Assembly: GCA_020431545.1 (NCBI GenBank)
Contig: JAGQIB010000338.1
Location: forward strand, 1-7,934
Direction of reading: 5' to 3'
Length of the DNA: 7,934 nucleotides
DNA from: Gemmatimonadota bacterium
GTDB taxonomy: Bacteria > ARS69
Below the pieces are notes generated by a model. That model was not told the DNA's origin, did not search any database, and saw only the letters and a list, made by a program, of their open reading frames with translations. The position numbers and the translations under genes were made by a program. Shown here in pieces: positions 5,463 through 7,934 of the stretch (the stretch's first letter is position 1; each line of letters starts with the position of its first letter).

Positions 5463-7934
5463 TGAAGCGTCGACTTCTTTCCCTGGCCGTCGCCGGGACG
5501 GCGCTGCTCACCGGCCTCGCGCAGGCCGGTCCGCAGATCGCCGAAGTCCGCGGCGACTTCTACTACGACAAGGACGGCGCGCTGATCGGGCATCGGAACG
5601 CCGACTTCCCCGAGAATCTCGAGCGGCGCTCGATGAGTCACCGCGAGAAGTACGAGCTGATGGGACTCCAGCTCCCGAGTGCGCGAGGCGCGCTCGAACC
5701 GCGCACGATCTTCGCGAAGCCGGCGCGCGTGGACGACCGGCCGCAGATGTCCCGCGAGCTCGTGATCGTGAAGTTCAAGGACGAAGCACCGGTGCGGTTG
5801 CGTGACGGCAAGCTCCGCAGCGCGACCAAGTCCCTCGCCGCCGTGGACGAGATTCTCGGCCGGTACCCGGAAGCGCGAGTCGAGCGCCTGTTCCGGGACG
5901 TCGAGGAACGGATCCTGGACGAGAACAAGGAGTCCGGAGAGAGACTCGGCGGGAAGCAGCTCGCCGACCTGAACAACTTCTACGCCATCCGCTTCGACAC
6001 GCCGAACGAGCTCGCGGTCACGATCGCGAACGAGCTCCTGGCGCTGGACGACGTGGAGACGGCGTACCTCCAGGCCCCCGGCACCACGCCGGCGTGCGCG
6101 GACATCGCGCCCACCACGCCGAACTGGACCGCGAGCCAGAACTACCTCGATCCGGCCCCGGCCGGGCTCGACGCCGAGGCCGCGTGGGCGTACCACGCCG
6201 GCGGCAACGGCTACGGTCCGGGCTACTGGGTGTGCGACCTCGAGTGGCAGTGGTGCTACGGCCACGAGGACATCGACATCGACGTCACCGACGTGCTGAA
6301 CGGAAACGTCGGCAACAACACGAACTCGATGAACCACGGCACCGCCGTCCTCGGCGAGATCGGCGCGTGCAGCAACTCCTACGGCATGACCGGAATGACG
6401 CCGGACGTCACGCTCAAGATGGCGGACTTCGACGCGGCCGGCTCGTGGGCGAACAACATCGCCACCGCCGACGGGTTCCTGATCTCCGGCGAGGTGATGC
6501 TCCTGGAGATCCACATCCTCGGGCCGAACTCCGGGGTGACCTGTGATCCGACCTGCACGACGTGCCCGCCGGATCCGAACAGCCAGTTCGAGTTCGTGCC
6601 CGTGGAGTGGGACGCTGCGTCGTTCGCCGCGATCCAGACCGCGGTCGCGAACGGCATCGTGGTGGTGGAGGCGGCCGGCAACGGCTCCATGAACCTCGAC
6701 TCCGCGGTCTACGGCGGCTGGTTCAACCCGACGACCCACAACTCCGGCGCGATCATGGTCGGCGCCGGCGTGAACTCCACGCACTCGCCGCACTGCTGGT
6801 CGAACGCCGGCAGCCGCGTGAACTTCCACGGCTACGGCAACGGCGTTTACACGGCCGGCTACGGCGGACTCTTCAACCAGACGGGCTGCGAGCAGGACTA
6901 CACGTCGACCTTCAGCGGCACGTCGAGCGCGTCGCCGATGATCACCGGCGCCGTGGCTTCCGTGCAGGGCGTGGCCAAGGCGAAGTACAACGTGACGCTG
7001 TCCCCCGCGCAGATCAAGGAAGCGCTCAACTCGGCCGCCACGCCGCAGGGTGCGCCCACGTCCCGCAACATCGGCCCGATGCCGAACCTCGTGTGGGCGA
7101 TCAACTGGATCGAGCCCGACATGATCCTCCCGACGCCGACCGGCTGGTCCTTCCCCACCGTTCCGCTCGCCTCGGCGTCCGGCACCTTCACGAGCGCCCC
7201 GCTCGGCGCCGCCGCGATTCCCGGCAACGTCGACGCGACGTACTGGTGCGCCGCGACCGAGAACGCGAGCTACTCCTTCACCCCGACCATCAACGACCCC
7301 GACGATCGGATCTACTACTCCGACGTGTGGCAGGTTCAGGGCATCCGGCCGAACCACGCCCCGGGCGAGCGGACCTACCTCCTGAACTTCGGACCGCTCA
7401 ACGTCCGCGGCGGACGGCAGACGATCCGTCAGTACATCGACTTCGACTTCGTCGAGGACGAATGGGCGGAGGGCAACAACGAGTTCGTCCGGCAGTTCAT
7501 CTGGACCGGACGTGGCCTCACCGCGAACGCCACGCCGTTGTTGCTGACTCCCGGACCGTACGCGCTGAGCTCCGGCTGGGGGCCGTACTACAACGCGGAG
7601 GGCTTCCAGGGCACGAGCGGAAGCACCTACTGGTACGCCTTCGGCGTGTGTCCCACCGGAACCACCACGGATCTGGACGTCCGTTTGAACACGGAGGCGC
7701 CGTCCAACATCCCGCAGGCCGGATGGGGCGCGAACGTAGCGTGGTCGTCCTCCGGTGACGGCCTCTCGGATTTCGTGGGCTTCAATCGGAACGCCGCGGC
7801 AGCCGGCACGTACTACGCCAGCGTTCTGAACTTCGAGGCGACCGGGGCCTCGAACGAGCGAGTCGAGTTCTCGGCTGATCCGGGCAGCCTGCTCGGCGAA
7901 GGGACCTTTGGCCCGTTCACGCTCGGCGCGAACG
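5462..7934 (+). CDS. Secreted subtilisin-like serine protease (S8 family), C-terminus beyond window
   Basis: The frame is open from ATG 5462 to the right edge: 824 residues, incomplete. A signal peptide (1-23, cleavage near AQA-GP) is followed by a propeptide-like region (about 98-208) with ELVIVKF and FYAIRF strands, as in inhibitor-I9-type prodomains. The catalytic domain spans about 235-530. Asp259 lies in WVCDLEWQW-CYGHEDI, His292 in NHGTAVLGE, oxyanion Asn407 in VVVEAAGNG and Ser488 in FSGTSSASPM, so all catalytic residues are present. The Asp motif lacks the common DTG and matches a divergent subtilase group with D-x-E followed by HED. An insertion between His and Asn carries CxxxCxxC (C361, C365, C368). 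After the protease, an Ig-like CARDB-type segment (about 610-690, with EGNNEF) and a beta-rich segment resembling a prepeptidase C-terminal domain follow. It probably works in the periplasm or outside the cell; its substrate is unknown. Confidence 0.93.
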   Translation, partial: MKRRLLSLAVAGTALLTGLAQAGPQIAEVRGDFYYDKDGALIGHRNADFPENLERRSMSHREKYELMGLQLPSARGALEPRTIFAKPARVDDRPQMSRELVIVKFKDEAPVRLRDGKLRSATKSLAAVDEILGRYPEARVERLFRDVEERILDENKESGERLGGKQLADLNNFYAIRFDTPNELAVTIANELLALDDVETAYLQAPGTTPACADIAPTTPNWTASQNYLDPAPAGLDAEAAWAYHAGGNGYGPGYWVCDLEWQWCYGHEDIDIDVTDVLNGNVGNNTNSMNHGTAVLGEIGACSNSYGMTGMTPDVTLKMADFDAAGSWANNIATADGFLISGEVMLLEIHILGPNSGVTCDPTCTTCPPDPNSQFEFVPVEWDAASFAAIQTAVANGIVVVEAAGNGSMNLDSAVYGGWFNPTTHNSGAIMVGAGVNSTHSPHCWSNAGSRVNFHGYGNGVYTAGYGGLFNQTGCEQDYTSTFSGTSSASPMITGAVASVQGVAKAKYNVTLSPAQIKEALNSAATPQGAPTSRNIGPMPNLVWAINWIEPDMILPTPTGWSFPTVPLASASGTFTSAPLGAAAIPGNVDATYWCAATENASYSFTPTINDPDDRIYYSDVWQVQGIRPNHAPGERTYLLNFGPLNVRGGRQTIRQYIDFDFVEDEWAEGNNEFVRQFIWTGRGLTANATPLLLTPGPYALSSGWGPYYNAEGFQGTSGSTYWYAFGVCPTGTTTDLDVRLNTEAPSNIPQAGWGANVAWSSSGDGLSDFVGFNRNAAAAGTYYASVLNFEATGASNERVEFSADPGSLLGEGTFGPFTLGAN

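Noticed and set aside
5462..5800. Possible frameshift in the subtilase region, because no long plus-strand frame was obvious there
   Set aside because: Codon-by-codon reading from ATG 5462 gives one uninterrupted frame to the window edge; it only lacks a stop inside the window.
5399..7357. 652-codon open frame on the minus strand opposite the subtilase
   Set aside because: The opposite strand encodes an intact subtilase with all catalytic motifs. The antisense product is a low-complexity Arg/Val/Gly-rich shadow.

Overview
The window is very GC-rich DNA with G/C-ending codons, dense coding and frequent GTG starts. It appears to be chromosome of a high-GC, probably Gram-negative bacterium: there is a Tat subunit, Sec-type signal peptides, and a likely lipoprotein. 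The style resembles Eisenbacteria, Krumholzibacteriota, Gemmatimonadota or Myxococcota, but the sequence alone does not fix the phylum. I see no rRNA, tRNA, CRISPR array or insertion sequence.

The left part (1-2350) is one minus-strand operon read right to left: tatA, moaC, a mog/moaB-type gene, a cobB-type sirtuin, and the start of a membrane von Willebrand A-like protein that runs off the left edge. All four junctions are the same 4-base GTGA overlap, in which a GTG start shares bases with the upstream TGA stop. The products cover Tat protein export, two steps of molybdenum cofactor (Moco) synthesis, NAD-dependent lysine deacylation and a membrane VWA protein.

A 213-base non-coding gap (2351-2563) separates this operon from the right part, which is on the plus strand, so it should hold divergent promoters.

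The right part has three genes for exported proteins. The first is a 733-residue tetratricopeptide-repeat (TPR) protein with a signal peptide and possible lipobox. After a 160-base gap with an imperfect tandem repeat comes a 178-residue secreted helical protein of unknown function. This is coupled by a TAATG overlap to a large secreted subtilisin-like (S8) protease that runs off the right edge. The protease has a signal peptide, a propeptide, an intact D/H/N/S catalytic set, an unusual D-motif and Ig-like C-terminal domains.

The most interesting item is the translationally coupled pair of small secreted helical protein and subtilase, which could be a protease with a dedicated partner. The other genes belong to known families; what is unusual on the left is how tightly they are packed together.
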